Shown in pieces: positions 49,246 through 58,129 of a DNA stretch of 64,000 bases. The stretch is from Rhodanobacteraceae bacterium (GTDB lineage: Bacteria > Pseudomonadota > Gammaproteobacteria > Xanthomonadales > Rhodanobacteraceae): contig CP126531.1 of NCBI GenBank assembly GCA_030167125.1, positions 496,001-560,000 on the forward strand, read 5' to 3'. Position numbers and translations under genes: made by a program. The first letter of the stretch is position 1. Each line of letters begins with the position of its first letter. The notes beneath the pieces are model-generated. The model was given only the letters and a program-made list of their open reading frames with translations. It was not told the origin of the DNA and ran no database searches.

Positions 49246-50346
49246 TCAGCGCGGATCCGCGGACCCGAACGGCCTGGTCAGTCCGGTGAAGTCGCCGATG
49301 ACCTTTGCATCGTAGGGGCCGTTGAGCTGGTCGTGGCCTTTGCCGGGAACGTTGAGTGCGCCTTGCTGGAACACGATCTGCCCCGACGGCGTGATCTCGA
49401 TCACCCGGCCGTTGAACTGGTCGCTGATCAGCGTGTCGCCGTTCTTCAGCCGCACGGCCCTCGTCGGCAGCGGCGTCGGATTGCTGCCGGGGCTGGTGTT
49501 GGTGAAGTACTGCCACACGACGCGATCCTTGCCGTCGACCTCGACGATCCGGTTGTTGTTGGAGTCGGTGATCAGCGTGTCACCGTTGTCGAGCCGGCTG
49601 GCGAACGCCGCTCCGCTGATCGTGCCGTGCGCGGTGAATTGCTTCACGACCCATCCGCGCGGCGTGATCTCGATGACGCGGTTGTTGTTCTCGTCCGCGA
49701 TCAGGATGTTTCCGTTCTCCAGCACTTCCGCGCTGTTGGGATTGTCGAGCTGGTTGGCGCCGCTGCCGGCCACGCCGGTCGTGCCGTATTGCCACTCGAT
49801 GCGCTTCTTCATGTCGACCAGGATGACGCGTTGGTTGCCCTGGTCGGTGATCAGCACGTGCGACCCCGGATGGCCCGGAAAACTGGCCAGGCGCAGCGAT
49901 TGCACCGGCGTATTCAACTGGTCCGGCCCCGATCCCGTGACGCCGGCTTGCCCGTACTGCCAGACGATCCTGCCGCGATGGTCGACGATGATCACGCGGT
50001 TGTCGGGACAGCCGCTGGTGGTGTTGCTGCAGCCCGGCAAGCCCGGCGGCGTGCCGGTACCGGAAATCAGGGTGCGCGAACCGAAACGCTCGGCGTCATT
50101 GGTGCCGACGACGCTGTCCGGTCCGGGCTGGTCCGAACCGTTGCCGAACCGCCAGACGATCTTGTGTGTCTGCGGATCGACTTCGATCACGCGGTTGTTG
50201 AACTGGTCGGCGATGAGGATATTGCCGCGATCGTTGCGCGCCTGGGCGAGGCAAGGAGACAGGATTCCGGCCGTGCCCAGGGCCGTCATCATCAGCAGGA
50301 CCAAGGCGCGGCGAGATGCCGGCCTGCAGGACGGTAGCGGTGACAT
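49246..50346 (-). CDS. Exported NHL-like beta-propeller protein
   Basis: A 366-residue protein. A signal peptide of about 36 residues (RRALVLLMMTALGTAGILSP, cleavage after LAQA). The rest is made of roughly six repeats with a motif like ILIADQFNNRVIEVDP and IVWQYG (residues 44-60, 160-170, 220-240, 270-300, 320-340). Such repeats form a six-bladed propeller as in NHL or arylsulfotransferase proteins. GGAGGGC precedes ATG 50346, which decides the start. It is monocistronic and convergent with cobQ. The function is unknown; a ligand-binding or scaffold role is possible. Confidence 0.75.
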   Translation of the reverse strand: MSPLPSCRPASRRALVLLMMTALGTAGILSPCLAQARNDRGNILIADQFNNRVIEVDPQTHKIVWRFGNGSDQPGPDSVVGTNDAERFGSRTLISGTGTPPGLPGCSNTTSGCPDNRVIIVDHRGRIVWQYGQAGVTGSGPDQLNTPVQSLRLASFPGHPGSHVLITDQGNQRVILVDMKKRIEWQYGTTGVAGSGANQLDNPNSAEVLENGNILIADENNNRVIEITPRGWVVKQFTAHGTISGAAFASRLDNGDTLITDSNNNRIVEVDGKDRVVWQYFTNTSPGSNPTPLPTRAVRLKNGDTLISDQFNGRVIEITPSGQIVFQQGALNVPGKGHDQLNGPYDAKVIGDFTGLTRPFGSADPR

Positions 50347-50516
50347 GGAGAGCCCTCCGTTGGATTCACGCCAGGGGCGGTGCACAGGTGAGTGCCGGTT
50401 TCCCCGCCACGGGTTGCAGCGTGGCGTCCGCTCATCGCCATGCCTGTTCGGCAAGCCGGCGCTCGCGAACGTCAACGACGGGTCGATACGTGCAGGGCGT
50501 GTTTCCTGTTTCTGGA

Positions 50517-51161
50517 TCAATGGGCCTTGGCGCTGCCCGCGACATAGCGCCAATGCCACGGCTCGTATTCGTAGCCGTACTTGTTGCCCGGCGGAAACGA
50601 CAGGTGGAAGCCGTATTCGGCGCCGTGCTGTTGCAGCCACGAGAACGCCTTGCTGCGTTCGAAGCTGCCGTCCGCGGCCGGCACGCCGGGCGTGGTCAGG
50701 TCCACCGCGCAGCCGGTCTGGTGTTCGCTGTATCCCGGCACCGCGTTGATGCTGAGCGCCTTCTGGATGCTCATGCCGCTTTTCAGCTTGCGGCGGATCA
50801 GTCCGGTCTGATAGTCGATGCTGCGGAAACCCGACACGGTCTCCAGCTTCACGCCATCGTGCGCGGCGGCGGCGAACATTTTCTCCAGCGCGGCGGCGGC
50901 GGGCGCCACCATTTCCACCTTGCGTCCGTACACGTCGCGTGGCACTTCTACCAGGTCCTTGCCTTCGGGCAGCGGCACCAGGTTGTGCTTGGCCGCGTAG
51001 TCGGGCGGAATGCCCAGTCCGCGATTGACTTCGTCGATGCGCGCGACCCACGCAGCCGGCTGCGACGGCCAGGTGGCCGGGCACGACGGCGCCGCGGCGC
51101 GCGCGGCGGGCAGGGCGGCGGCGAGCATCACGGCGAGGCACGCGGAACGGAGAAGACGCAT
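50517..51161 (-). CDS. VanY-type D-alanyl-D-alanine carboxypeptidase
   Basis: A 214-residue M15B peptidase with a signal peptide (MRLLRSACLAVMLAAALPAA). The zinc-site motif is SEHQTGCAVDLTTP (SxHxxGxAxD), and the second zinc site is EPWHWRYV near the C-terminus. It cleaves terminal D-Ala from peptidoglycan stems in the periplasm, or a related bond. It is monocistronic. The 170-bp gap to the propeller gene holds no clear feature. Confidence 0.88.
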   Translation of the reverse strand: MRLLRSACLAVMLAAALPAARAAAPSCPATWPSQPAAWVARIDEVNRGLGIPPDYAAKHNLVPLPEGKDLVEVPRDVYGRKVEMVAPAAAALEKMFAAAAHDGVKLETVSGFRSIDYQTGLIRRKLKSGMSIQKALSINAVPGYSEHQTGCAVDLTTPGVPAADGSFERSKAFSWLQQHGAEYGFHLSFPPGNKYGYEYEPWHWRYVAGSAKAH

Positions 51162-51280
51162 CGGGTTTCCTTGCAGGCAAAGATGCGCATGATAGGCGGC
51201 GCGCCCGAATGCGCGCAGAACCGCGCAATCCGCGCGGCCTTGGCGGTATGATTGCGCGATCGCTTCAAGGGTTTTCCGCC

Positions 51281-51610
51281 ATGCCCATCTACGTGTTCCG
51301 CTGTGACGACTGCGGCGAAAAATTCGAGCGCCTGCAGAAGCTGTCCGATCCCGACCCCGACGTCTGCCCGAACTGCGGCAAGCACCACACGGTGCACAAG
51401 CAGGTGACCGCGCCGGTGTTCCGCCTGGCCGGCAGCGGCTGGTACGAAACCGATTTCAAATCCGACAAGGAAAAGAAACGCAACCTTGCCGGCGATGCCG
51501 CAAAAACCAAGGAAGCACCGGCGGACAAGCCGGCGCAGCCAGCCAAGGAGGCCGCCAACGCAGCTACCAAACCGGCGTCGGAAAAGGCCAGCAAGGCGGC
51601 GGGCGACTGA
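51281..51610 (+). CDS. FmdB-family zinc ribbon protein
   Basis: A 109-residue protein with an N-terminal FmdB-type zinc ribbon (MPIYVFRCDDCGEKFERLQK, then CPNCGKHH), giving CxxC and CxxC pairs. The tail (about 60 residues) is rich in Lys, Ala and Pro and is probably disordered. The family is small and widespread but poorly understood. ATG 51281 is clear from the family N-terminus. It is followed by the DUF3011 gene. Confidence 0.87.
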   Translation: MPIYVFRCDDCGEKFERLQKLSDPDPDVCPNCGKHHTVHKQVTAPVFRLAGSGWYETDFKSDKEKKRNLAGDAAKTKEAPADKPAQPAKEAANAATKPASEKASKAAGD

Positions 51611-51682
51611 GTTCCGTCGATTGCCAGCCGCGGTTCAGTCGTTGCTGCGGAAACTGACCACACCAACCAGGAGGGCAGTGCG

Positions 51683-52237
51683 ATGCGCAAGATCGTATGG
51701 ATGTTCGCGGCATCTGTTTTGGCGTTCGCGGGCGCGGCCAGCGCGCAGGTGACTTACGGCAACCAGCCGCCGCCTCCCAATTACTATCCGAATCGCCCGC
51801 CGCCGCCGGGCTACGGTCCGCAGACCGTTTCCTGCGGCAGTCCGCAGCACCGTCCGCTGCGTTGCGCGGTGCCGGGCAATTGGCGCGGCGTGCGGATCAT
51901 CCAGCAGACTTCCAAGGCGGCATGCATCGAAGGCCGCACCTGGGGCTACGACCGCGGCAGCGTCTGGGTGGACAAGGGTTGCGGCGGCGTGTTCGCGGCG
52001 GCCGGCGGTTGGCAGCCCGGACCGGGATGGGATCGCGAGTTCGTGGTGTCCTGCGGCAGTCCGCAGTACCGCTACTACTTCTGCCAGGTCGACGTGGGCG
52101 CGCGCGGCCACGTGCGGCTGCAACGCCAGAACTCCAGTTCCGCCTGCATCGAAGGCCGCACCTGGGGCTGGAACCGCGCCGGCATCTGGGTGGACAAGGG
52201 CTGCGGTGCGCAGTTCCTGGTGAGGCGCCGCTGGTGA
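51683..52237 (+). CDS. Exported DUF3011 protein, duplicated domain
   Basis: A 184-residue protein. A signal peptide ends near ASAQ, followed by a Pro-rich linker (YGNQPPPPNYYPNRPPPPGY). Two copies of a DUF3011-type domain follow, each with VSCGSPQ, CIEGRTWG and VWVDKGC-like motifs (about residues 49-105 and 122-180). The paired cysteines probably make disulfides. The function is unknown. AGGAGG lies upstream of ATG 51683. Confidence 0.85.
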   Translation: MRKIVWMFAASVLAFAGAASAQVTYGNQPPPPNYYPNRPPPPGYGPQTVSCGSPQHRPLRCAVPGNWRGVRIIQQTSKAACIEGRTWGYDRGSVWVDKGCGGVFAAAGGWQPGPGWDREFVVSCGSPQYRYYFCQVDVGARGHVRLQRQNSSSACIEGRTWGWNRAGIWVDKGCGAQFLVRRRW

Positions 52238-52242
52238 TCGGC

Positions 52243-52276
52243 GTGCGCGGTTCGCGGTCGGCCGCGAACCGCGCAC
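52243..52276. terminator. Strong GC hairpin after DUF3011 gene
   Basis: Perfect 15-bp arms GTGCGCGGTTCGCGG (52243-52257) and CCGCGAACCGCGCAC (52262-52276), 4-nt loop. No U-run follows, so it is a possible Rho-aided or processing site. Confidence 0.5.
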
Positions 52277-52371
52277 ATCACAATCGCCGCTGAATCGGTG
52301 CGGCCATGCGCGAAAGCTGCCGCACCGATCCGCTAAAATCCGCCGACGCCTTGCTGGATAGATAGACAGCC

Positions 52372-54690
52372 TTGTCCTGGTTCGAGCGCGTGCGCGGGTT
52401 CGTCGCCCGAACTTGGCCATTCGCACGCTGGCCCATCCTGATCGGAATCGGTTTCGCGGTCGGCTTCGTGGTGCCGTACACGCTGGTGCTCGACCACCGC
52501 GTGAAGACGCGCGTCAGCGAAATCGATTTCACGCAGCCGACGCGCGTGTACGCGCGCCCGCAGTTGCTGGAAGCCGGCGTGCCGATGAACAAGGCCACGC
52601 TGACGCTGGAACTGCAGATGGCCGGCTACACCGAGGCCGCGCACGTCGCGCAGGTGCCCGGCACGTACAGCATCGACGGCGGCACGTTCACCATCGCGTC
52701 GCGCGGTTACATGGATCCGGTCGGCGGCGAATTGCCGCGTCGCGTACGCGTGACGCTGGGTTCCGGCCAGATCCAGTCGGTGTTCGACCTCACCTCGAAC
52801 AAGCCGCTGCGCAGGACGCACCTCGATCCCGCGCGCATCGCGACGATGTACGGCTCGCAGCAGGAAGAGCGCATCATCGTGCAGCTGGACGAATTGCCGC
52901 CGCTGCTGGTGCAGGGCGTGCAGGCGGTCGAGGATCGCGACTTCAAGAACAACCACGGCATCGACCTGTCGTCGATCGCGCGCGCAGCGATCGCCGACTT
53001 GCGCGCGGGCCACGTGGTGCAGGGCGGTTCCACCATCACCCAGCAATTGGTGCGCAACCTGTTCCTCGACCGCAACCAGACGCTGATCCGCAAGTTCAAC
53101 GAAGCGCTGCTGTCGATCCTGCTGGACGCGCACTACACCAAGGGCCAGATACTCGCCGCGTACTGCAACGAAGTGTTCATGGGCCAGCAGGGCGGCCAGG
53201 CCGTGCACGGGTTCGCGGCGGCGAGCTGGTATTACTTCGGACGCCCGGTGCAGACGCTGCGCCCGCAGGAAATTGCGCTGCTGGTCGGCATGGTGCGCGG
53301 TCCGAGTTACTACGATCCGCGCCGCAACCCCGAGCGTGCGCTGGCGCGCCGCAACGTTGCGCTGGACGCGTTCCATGCAACCGGGATATTGAATGACGCG
53401 CAATGGAACGCCGCAAAAGCATCGCCGCTCGACGTCACCGCGAACCCGCAACTGGTGGTCGATCGCTTCCCGGCATTCATGGACGTGGTGCGCGGGCAAT
53501 TGAAGCAGGACTTCAGCGACCAGCAACTGCGCAGCGGCGGCCTCAAGGTTTACACCACGCTCGATCCCGCCGCGCAGACCTACGCGGAACAGTCGCTGGA
53601 TGAGGCATTGAAGAGCCTCGGCAAGCGCGGCGACGGCATGGAAGGCGCCGCAGTGGTGGTCGATCCCTCGGACGGCGACGTGCTGGCGATGGTGGGCGGC
53701 CGCCAATCCGACCAGCACGGTTTCAACCGCGCCTACGATGCGCGGCGGCCGGTCGGTTCCAGCCTGAAGCCGTTCTATTACCTGATGGCGCTCACGAATC
53801 CGTCGCGCTGGAACGTCGCGTCGATGCTTGACGATTCGCCGATCTCGATGAAGCTGCCGAACGGCAAGCTGTGGACGCCGCAGAACGACGACCACCAGTC
53901 GCACGGCGAGGTGCCGATGGTCGAGGCGCTGGCCAAGTCCTACAACCTCGCCAGCGTGCACCTGGGTTTGCAGCTCGGCATCGATCGCGTCGCCGCGTTC
54001 CTGCGTTCGTTCGGATTGAAAGACGTGGAGGCCAATCCGTCGCTGCTGCTGGGCGCGGTGGACATGTCGCCGTTCCAGTTGGCGCAGTTGTACGAGTTCA
54101 TCGCCGACGATGGCCACGCGCTGCCGCTTCTGACTTTGCGCGGCGTGCTGGATGCCAAGGGCAAGGTGGTCAAGCAATACGCGGTGCAGCCCGGCAAGGG
54201 CCAGTACCAGCAGGCGGTAGGGTTGGTGCGCTGGATGATGCAGCAGGTCACGCAATACGGCACCGCGGCGGCGATCGGCAATTCCTCGCTGGCGTCGCTG
54301 CACGTCGCGGGCAAGACCGGCACGTCCGACCACCAGCGCGATTCGTGGTTCTCGGGATTCACCGGCGACCGCCTCGCGGTCACGTGGATGGGCCGCGACG
54401 ACAACCAGCCGACGCACCTGTGGGGTGCGACCGGCGCGCTGCGCGTGTGGACGAAGCTGTTCGAGAAGCTGCCGAGCGCGCCGCTGACGACGTCGCTGGA
54501 TGAAGGCATCCAGTACGCGTGGATCGATCCCGCGACCGGGCAGGGCAGCCTGCCGCAGTGCGATGGCGCCAGGCAATATCCCTTCATCGACGGCTATGCG
54601 CCGGCGGTGCAGAACCATTGCTACCTGCAACGCCTCGAAAATTTTTTCGGCGGCGGCAATACTGATTCAGCGGCGCATCCGCAGCCGTGA
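52372..54690 (+). CDS. mrcB: Penicillin-binding protein 1B
   Basis: A bifunctional peptidoglycan synthase. It has 772 residues, starting with TTG 52372. One membrane helix lies at about residues 20-42, then a UB2H-like region. The GT51 transglycosylase has the catalytic Glu in VEDRDFKNNHGID near residue 187 and GGSTITQQLVRNLFLDR. The transpeptidase has the catalytic Ser in RPVGSSLKPF near residue 463, SYN in KSYNLASV and KTGTSDHQ near residue 646. The next gene is a TPR lipoprotein, starting 21 bp later, that fits LpoP. Confidence 0.95.
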   Translation: MSWFERVRGFVARTWPFARWPILIGIGFAVGFVVPYTLVLDHRVKTRVSEIDFTQPTRVYARPQLLEAGVPMNKATLTLELQMAGYTEAAHVAQVPGTYSIDGGTFTIASRGYMDPVGGELPRRVRVTLGSGQIQSVFDLTSNKPLRRTHLDPARIATMYGSQQEERIIVQLDELPPLLVQGVQAVEDRDFKNNHGIDLSSIARAAIADLRAGHVVQGGSTITQQLVRNLFLDRNQTLIRKFNEALLSILLDAHYTKGQILAAYCNEVFMGQQGGQAVHGFAAASWYYFGRPVQTLRPQEIALLVGMVRGPSYYDPRRNPERALARRNVALDAFHATGILNDAQWNAAKASPLDVTANPQLVVDRFPAFMDVVRGQLKQDFSDQQLRSGGLKVYTTLDPAAQTYAEQSLDEALKSLGKRGDGMEGAAVVVDPSDGDVLAMVGGRQSDQHGFNRAYDARRPVGSSLKPFYYLMALTNPSRWNVASMLDDSPISMKLPNGKLWTPQNDDHQSHGEVPMVEALAKSYNLASVHLGLQLGIDRVAAFLRSFGLKDVEANPSLLLGAVDMSPFQLAQLYEFIADDGHALPLLTLRGVLDAKGKVVKQYAVQPGKGQYQQAVGLVRWMMQQVTQYGTAAAIGNSSLASLHVAGKTGTSDHQRDSWFSGFTGDRLAVTWMGRDDNQPTHLWGATGALRVWTKLFEKLPSAPLTTSLDEGIQYAWIDPATGQGSLPQCDGARQYPFIDGYAPAVQNHCYLQRLENFFGGGNTDSAAHPQP

Positions 54691-54710
54691 CGATCTTTCC
54701 GGAGCAACGC

Positions 54711-55235
54711 ATGACTCGCAACGTGACTCGGGCCGCGCTGGGCGCGGCCGCTTTGACCGTCTTCCTGGCGGGATGTTCGCATCCGCCGCAACCGGCGCCG
54801 GTGAGCAGCCGGTTGTCGCCGACATCGATGGTGGAAGCGATCCGTGCGGCGGGCGCGGCCGACAAGTCGGTGGTGCAGGTGACGCCGCTGCGCGATCCCG
54901 CGGTGGACGGCTATCTGGACGGCGCGCGCGCCGACGAGAGCGCGGGCAAGTACCAGGACGCGCTGGACAAGGTCAATGCCGCCTTGAAGCTGTCGCCCGA
55001 TGCGCCGGACATCCTGCAGTTCCGCGCCGAGATCGAAATCCTGCTGAAGGACGACGCGGCCGCCGAGGCGGACGCGCGGCGTTCGTATGAACTGGGCGCG
55101 AAGGTCGGCGGTCTGTGCGCCAGCAATTGGGAAACCATGCTGGAGATCGCCGACTCGAAGAACGACCAGGCGGGCGTACAGGCCGCGCGCACCGCGCGCG
55201 ATGCGTGCCACAAGGCCGGGCCGATCAGGATGTGA
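54711..55235 (+). CDS. lpoP: LpoP-like TPR lipoprotein, probable PBP1b activator
   Basis: A 174-residue lipoprotein: signal peptide, lipobox LAGC with Cys22, then a short linker and TPR helices (AVDGYLDGARADESAGKYQD, then ALDKVNAALKLSPDAPDI and LQFRAEIEILLKDDAAAEAD). LpoP of Pseudomonas is a TPR lipoprotein encoded next to mrcB that activates PBP1b in species without LpoB. Position and architecture match that; homology is not proven here. ATG 54711 has GGAG eight bases upstream, so I prefer it to ATG 54687. Confidence 0.72.
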   Translation: MTRNVTRAALGAAALTVFLAGCSHPPQPAPVSSRLSPTSMVEAIRAAGAADKSVVQVTPLRDPAVDGYLDGARADESAGKYQDALDKVNAALKLSPDAPDILQFRAEIEILLKDDAAAEADARRSYELGAKVGGLCASNWETMLEIADSKNDQAGVQAARTARDACHKAGPIRM

Positions 55236-55240
55236 TGTTG

Positions 55241-55370
55241 CTTCCCCCTTCGCTTGCGAAGGGGGATTGAAGGGGATGGCTTTTGTCATGATGCTGCGTC
55301 CCCCGCGCCTGCGGCGCCCGCGCTGCGCGCGCGTTCGCTACGCTCCGCCCTTCGTTCCGAAGGGGTGAAC
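55241..55370. repeat. Palindromic repeats between lpoP and DUF202 genes
   Basis: Arms TCCCCCTTCGC (55243-55253) and GCGAAGGGGGA (55256-55266), followed by TGAAGGGGATGGC. A degenerate second part runs to about 55368. It belongs to the same family as 13737. It lies between convergent genes. Confidence 0.8.
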
Positions 55371-55371
55371 T

Positions 55372-55848
55372 TCACTGCCGGTACACGCACAGCACCACCA
55401 GCAATGCGATCCCGAATGCCGCCATCAGCATCGTGAAGCTGAAGGCGAGCCATGGCGTGTGGTACCACACGTAGCGCGGATTCTGGCGGTGCCACTTGAG
55501 GCCGTAGGCGAGGAAGCGGAAACCCGTCGCGAGCAGGATCAGCACGCCCATTCCCACCAGCACCACGCCGCCCAGCGTGGACAGCGGGTTGGGCAATAGT
55601 TCGCTCGCGATCGCGACGTGCCAGGGCGGATGGTTCATCAAGAGGCCGAAGCGGTCCACCGCGATCCCGAAGATCATCAGCGACAACGCGACGCGCGTCC
55701 ACACCGCCAGCGTGCGCTCGGTGTTCATGTACGAGCGCTGCAACGACAGCTCGACCAGTTCGTGCGCGGTCTTGGGTTGCGGGAGCGGTGTCTCTTCGGC
55801 CACGTCGCGTTCCTGCCCTGCATCCGGACGTCGCCGATAGTTTGTCAC
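55372..55848 (-). CDS. DUF202 inner-membrane protein (YidH-like), copy 1
   Basis: A 158-residue membrane protein of the DUF202 type. The N-terminal signature is MNTERTLAVWTRVALSLMIF. Three helices follow (about residues 49-70, 90-112 and 134-155). Family members include YidH of unknown function. It is the downstream member of a tandem pair. Confidence 0.87.
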   Translation of the reverse strand: MTNYRRRPDAGQERDVAEETPLPQPKTAHELVELSLQRSYMNTERTLAVWTRVALSLMIFGIAVDRFGLLMNHPPWHVAIASELLPNPLSTLGGVVLVGMGVLILLATGFRFLAYGLKWHRQNPRYVWYHTPWLAFSFTMLMAAFGIALLVVLCVYRQ

Positions 55849-55878
55849 GCGCCGCGCGGCTTGACGACACGCCGCCCG

Positions 55879-56328
55879 TCAGCCGCGGAACACGCCCAGC
55901 ACGACCAGCAGCGCGACGCCGGCGATCACCGTCATCGCCGCGAACGTGAAAGCCAGCCACGGCCCGTGGAAGCCGGGACGTCCGTATTCGCGTAGCCAGA
56001 TCCGGCGGTAAGCCTGATGACGGATAGCAGTGCTCGCCGCGATGAACACGCCCAGCGCGATCAGGCACAGGCCGCCGATGCTCGATTCCGGGTTCATCGC
56101 CAGCAGCGTGCCGACGTGCGCCGGATGGTCGCGCGTCAGCAGCAGGCCGTAGCGGTCGACCACGGTGCCGAACACGATCAGCGACAACGCGGTGCGCGTC
56201 CAGGTCGCCAGCGTGCGATCGACGTTGTGGTACACGACCTCGGCTTGCAACGCGACGAGTTCGCGAACCTCCGCGTTGTATTCGGCCGCGCTGGTTTCCG
56301 CCACCTTGCTTCTCCACGCGTTCGCCAC
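55879..56328 (-). CDS. DUF202 inner-membrane protein (YidH-like), copy 2
   Basis: A 149-residue paralog of the preceding protein, with the matching core YHNVDRTLATWTRTALSLIV, then FGTVVDRYGLLL, and three helices. The pair reads like a tandem duplication. The start is GTG 56328, with other in-frame GTGs nearby, so it is uncertain. The function is unknown. Confidence 0.83.
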   Translation of the reverse strand: MANAWRSKVAETSAAEYNAEVRELVALQAEVVYHNVDRTLATWTRTALSLIVFGTVVDRYGLLLTRDHPAHVGTLLAMNPESSIGGLCLIALGVFIAASTAIRHQAYRRIWLREYGRPGFHGPWLAFTFAAMTVIAGVALLVVLGVFRG

Positions 56329-56388
56329 GAACGATGCTGCCAGTCTGTCACCGCGCCACGAGGCTTGCCAGTGAACGCGGCCGGCGCG

Positions 56389-56853
56389 TCAATGGTTCGC
56401 GCTCGGTGCTGTCGATTGCGGATTCCATTCGGCCAATTCGATCGTGATGCCCTCGGGTCCTTCGAGAAACACCAGCTTGCGGTCGTGGAATACCATCACC
56501 TCGTTGCGCAGTCGGACGCCGTGAGCCTTCAGCGCAGCCAGCGTGCCATCCATGTCATCGACCGCGAAACAGACGTGGTTGAATCCCAGCTTGGAGAGAT
56601 CGCGAATGGCGGGATCGGGCAGCGGCGCCGGATGGCGGTACTTCAGCAACTGCACTTCCACCCGCGGAACGGCGCCATCGAGCACCAGCGTGACGTGCTC
56701 GGCCTCGATGCCCGCCACGCCCATGTATTCGGAAAACTGTGGTCCCGAAATGACGACCGATTTGTCTTCCCGGAATCCCAGCAGGCCGAAAAAGCGTTTG
56801 GCCGTCTGGACGTCCCGGATCACGATGGTGACGTGGTCGAAGTTCTTCACCAT
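56389..56853 (-). CDS. VOC-family (glyoxalase-like) protein
   Basis: A 154-residue protein with the vicinal oxygen chelate fold. Metal-ligand candidates are in KNFDHVTIVIRD (His), AEHVTLVLDG, NHVCFAVDD (His) and GITIELAEW (Glu). Length fits one pair of beta-alpha-beta-beta-beta modules. The substrate is not determined. Start ATG 56853 (MVKNFDHV) chosen from the fold; it is monocistronic. Confidence 0.83.
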   Translation of the reverse strand: MVKNFDHVTIVIRDVQTAKRFFGLLGFREDKSVVISGPQFSEYMGVAGIEAEHVTLVLDGAVPRVEVQLLKYRHPAPLPDPAIRDLSKLGFNHVCFAVDDMDGTLAALKAHGVRLRNEVMVFHDRKLVFLEGPEGITIELAEWNPQSTAPSANH

Positions 56854-56884
56854 GGCCTTGCTCCCGTGTGGCGCGATGGTTGGA

Positions 56885-57418
56885 TCAAACTGCGCTGATT
56901 CCGGTGCCGGTCCATTCCGTGTCGCGGGCGGGAAACCAGGCCATGCCGATGTCATCCTCGTACACGCCGTCGGTCCGCCGGACGCGGCGCTTGAAGCGCG
57001 CTTCCTCCACGAACCCGCAACGATGGTACAACCGCCGCGCGCGCAGGTTGCCCGCGCGCACGTTCAGTTCGACCTTGCCGACCCGTGCATCGCGCCGTGC
57101 CCAATCCAGCAGGTGCTCCAGCATCGCGCGGCCGATGCCGCGTGCGACGTGGCCCGGGTGCACCACGATGGTCAGCGTGAACACGTGCGCGTTGGCGCGC
57201 ATGGGCATCGGTTCCAGGAGCGCGTGGCCCACCGGGTTGCCGCTTTCCTCGGCGACGATATAGCAGCCGTCCGTTGCAAGTTTGGCGATTTTCGCGCGAT
57301 ACGCCTCGAGCGGAATTTCGCCCGGCCCACCGACCAGCAATCCCGGCGTGCTTTGCGTTTCGGCTTCCGCCGCGGCGATGGCTTCGGCGTCGGCGATCGT
57401 GGCGGTGCGAATCTGCAT
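56885..57418 (-). CDS. GNAT N-acetyltransferase
   Basis: A 177-residue acetyltransferase. The acetyl-CoA-binding segment is VVHPGHVARGIGRAMLEHLL near residues 85-105 (R/Q-x-x-G-x-G/A-like). The N-terminus MQIRTATIADAEAIAAAEAE matches GNAT alpha-1. The C-terminal part (LYHRCGFVEEARFKRR) resembles ribosomal protein or speG-type acetyltransferases. The start ATG 57418 is chosen for this. The substrate is unknown. It diverges from queE. Confidence 0.86.
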   Translation of the reverse strand: MQIRTATIADAEAIAAAEAETQSTPGLLVGGPGEIPLEAYRAKIAKLATDGCYIVAEESGNPVGHALLEPMPMRANAHVFTLTIVVHPGHVARGIGRAMLEHLLDWARRDARVGKVELNVRAGNLRARRLYHRCGFVEEARFKRRVRRTDGVYEDDIGMAWFPARDTEWTGTGISAV

Positions 57419-57496
57419 GGCGATGCTCGGGGTGCGAAAGGCGGCAAACCGCCGCCGGCGCTGGCAAAATAGCGGGTTCGGGATTCGATTGCCTGC

Positions 57497-58129
57497 ATGT
57501 ACGCCATCAAGGAAATCTTCTACACGTTGCAAGGCGAGGGCTTCCACGCCGGGCGCCCGGCCGTGTTCTGCCGCTTCGCCGGCTGCAACCTTTGGTCGGG
57601 GCGCGAAGCGGACCGCGCGGGCGCGGTGTGCAACTTCTGCGACACCGATTTCGTCGGCACCGATGGCGAGAATGGCGGCAAGTATCCGGATGCGCACGCC
57701 GCCGCGGAGAAGATCGCGAGCCTGTGGCCACGCGACCAGAACGAAAACCGTTTCGTGGTGTTCACCGGCGGCGAGCCGCTGCTGCAACTCGACGCGCCGC
57801 TGCTCGACGCGATGCATTCGCGCGGCTTCGAATGCGCGGTCGAAACCAACGGGACGCTGGAAGCGCCCGAAGGTCTCGACTGGATCACCGTCAGCCCAAA
57901 GAGCACGGCGCCTGTAAAACTCGAACGCGCGAACGAATTGAAACTGGTGTATCCGCAACCCACCGCCATGCCCGAGCGCTTCGCGGATTTCGTCGCGACG
58001 CATTTTTTCCTGCAACCGATGGACGGTCCGCACGCTGCCGAAAACACCCGCGCCGCGGTCGACTACTGCAAGGCGCATCCGCACTGGCGCTTGAGCCTGC
58101 AGACCCACAAATATCTTGGCATCCCATGA
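57497..58129 (+). CDS. queE: 7-carboxy-7-deazaguanine synthase
   Basis: A radical-SAM enzyme that makes 7-carboxy-7-deazaguanine for the queuosine pathway. It has 210 residues. The iron-sulfur motif is CRFAGCNLW and CNFCDTDF, a CX14CX2C-type variant typical of QueE rather than CX3CX2C. SAM-binding blocks are FTGGEPLLQ and ETNGTLEAP. The stop overlaps the queD start by 4 bp. Confidence 0.94.
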   Translation: MYAIKEIFYTLQGEGFHAGRPAVFCRFAGCNLWSGREADRAGAVCNFCDTDFVGTDGENGGKYPDAHAAAEKIASLWPRDQNENRFVVFTGGEPLLQLDAPLLDAMHSRGFECAVETNGTLEAPEGLDWITVSPKSTAPVKLERANELKLVYPQPTAMPERFADFVATHFFLQPMDGPHAAENTRAAVDYCKAHPHWRLSLQTHKYLGIP

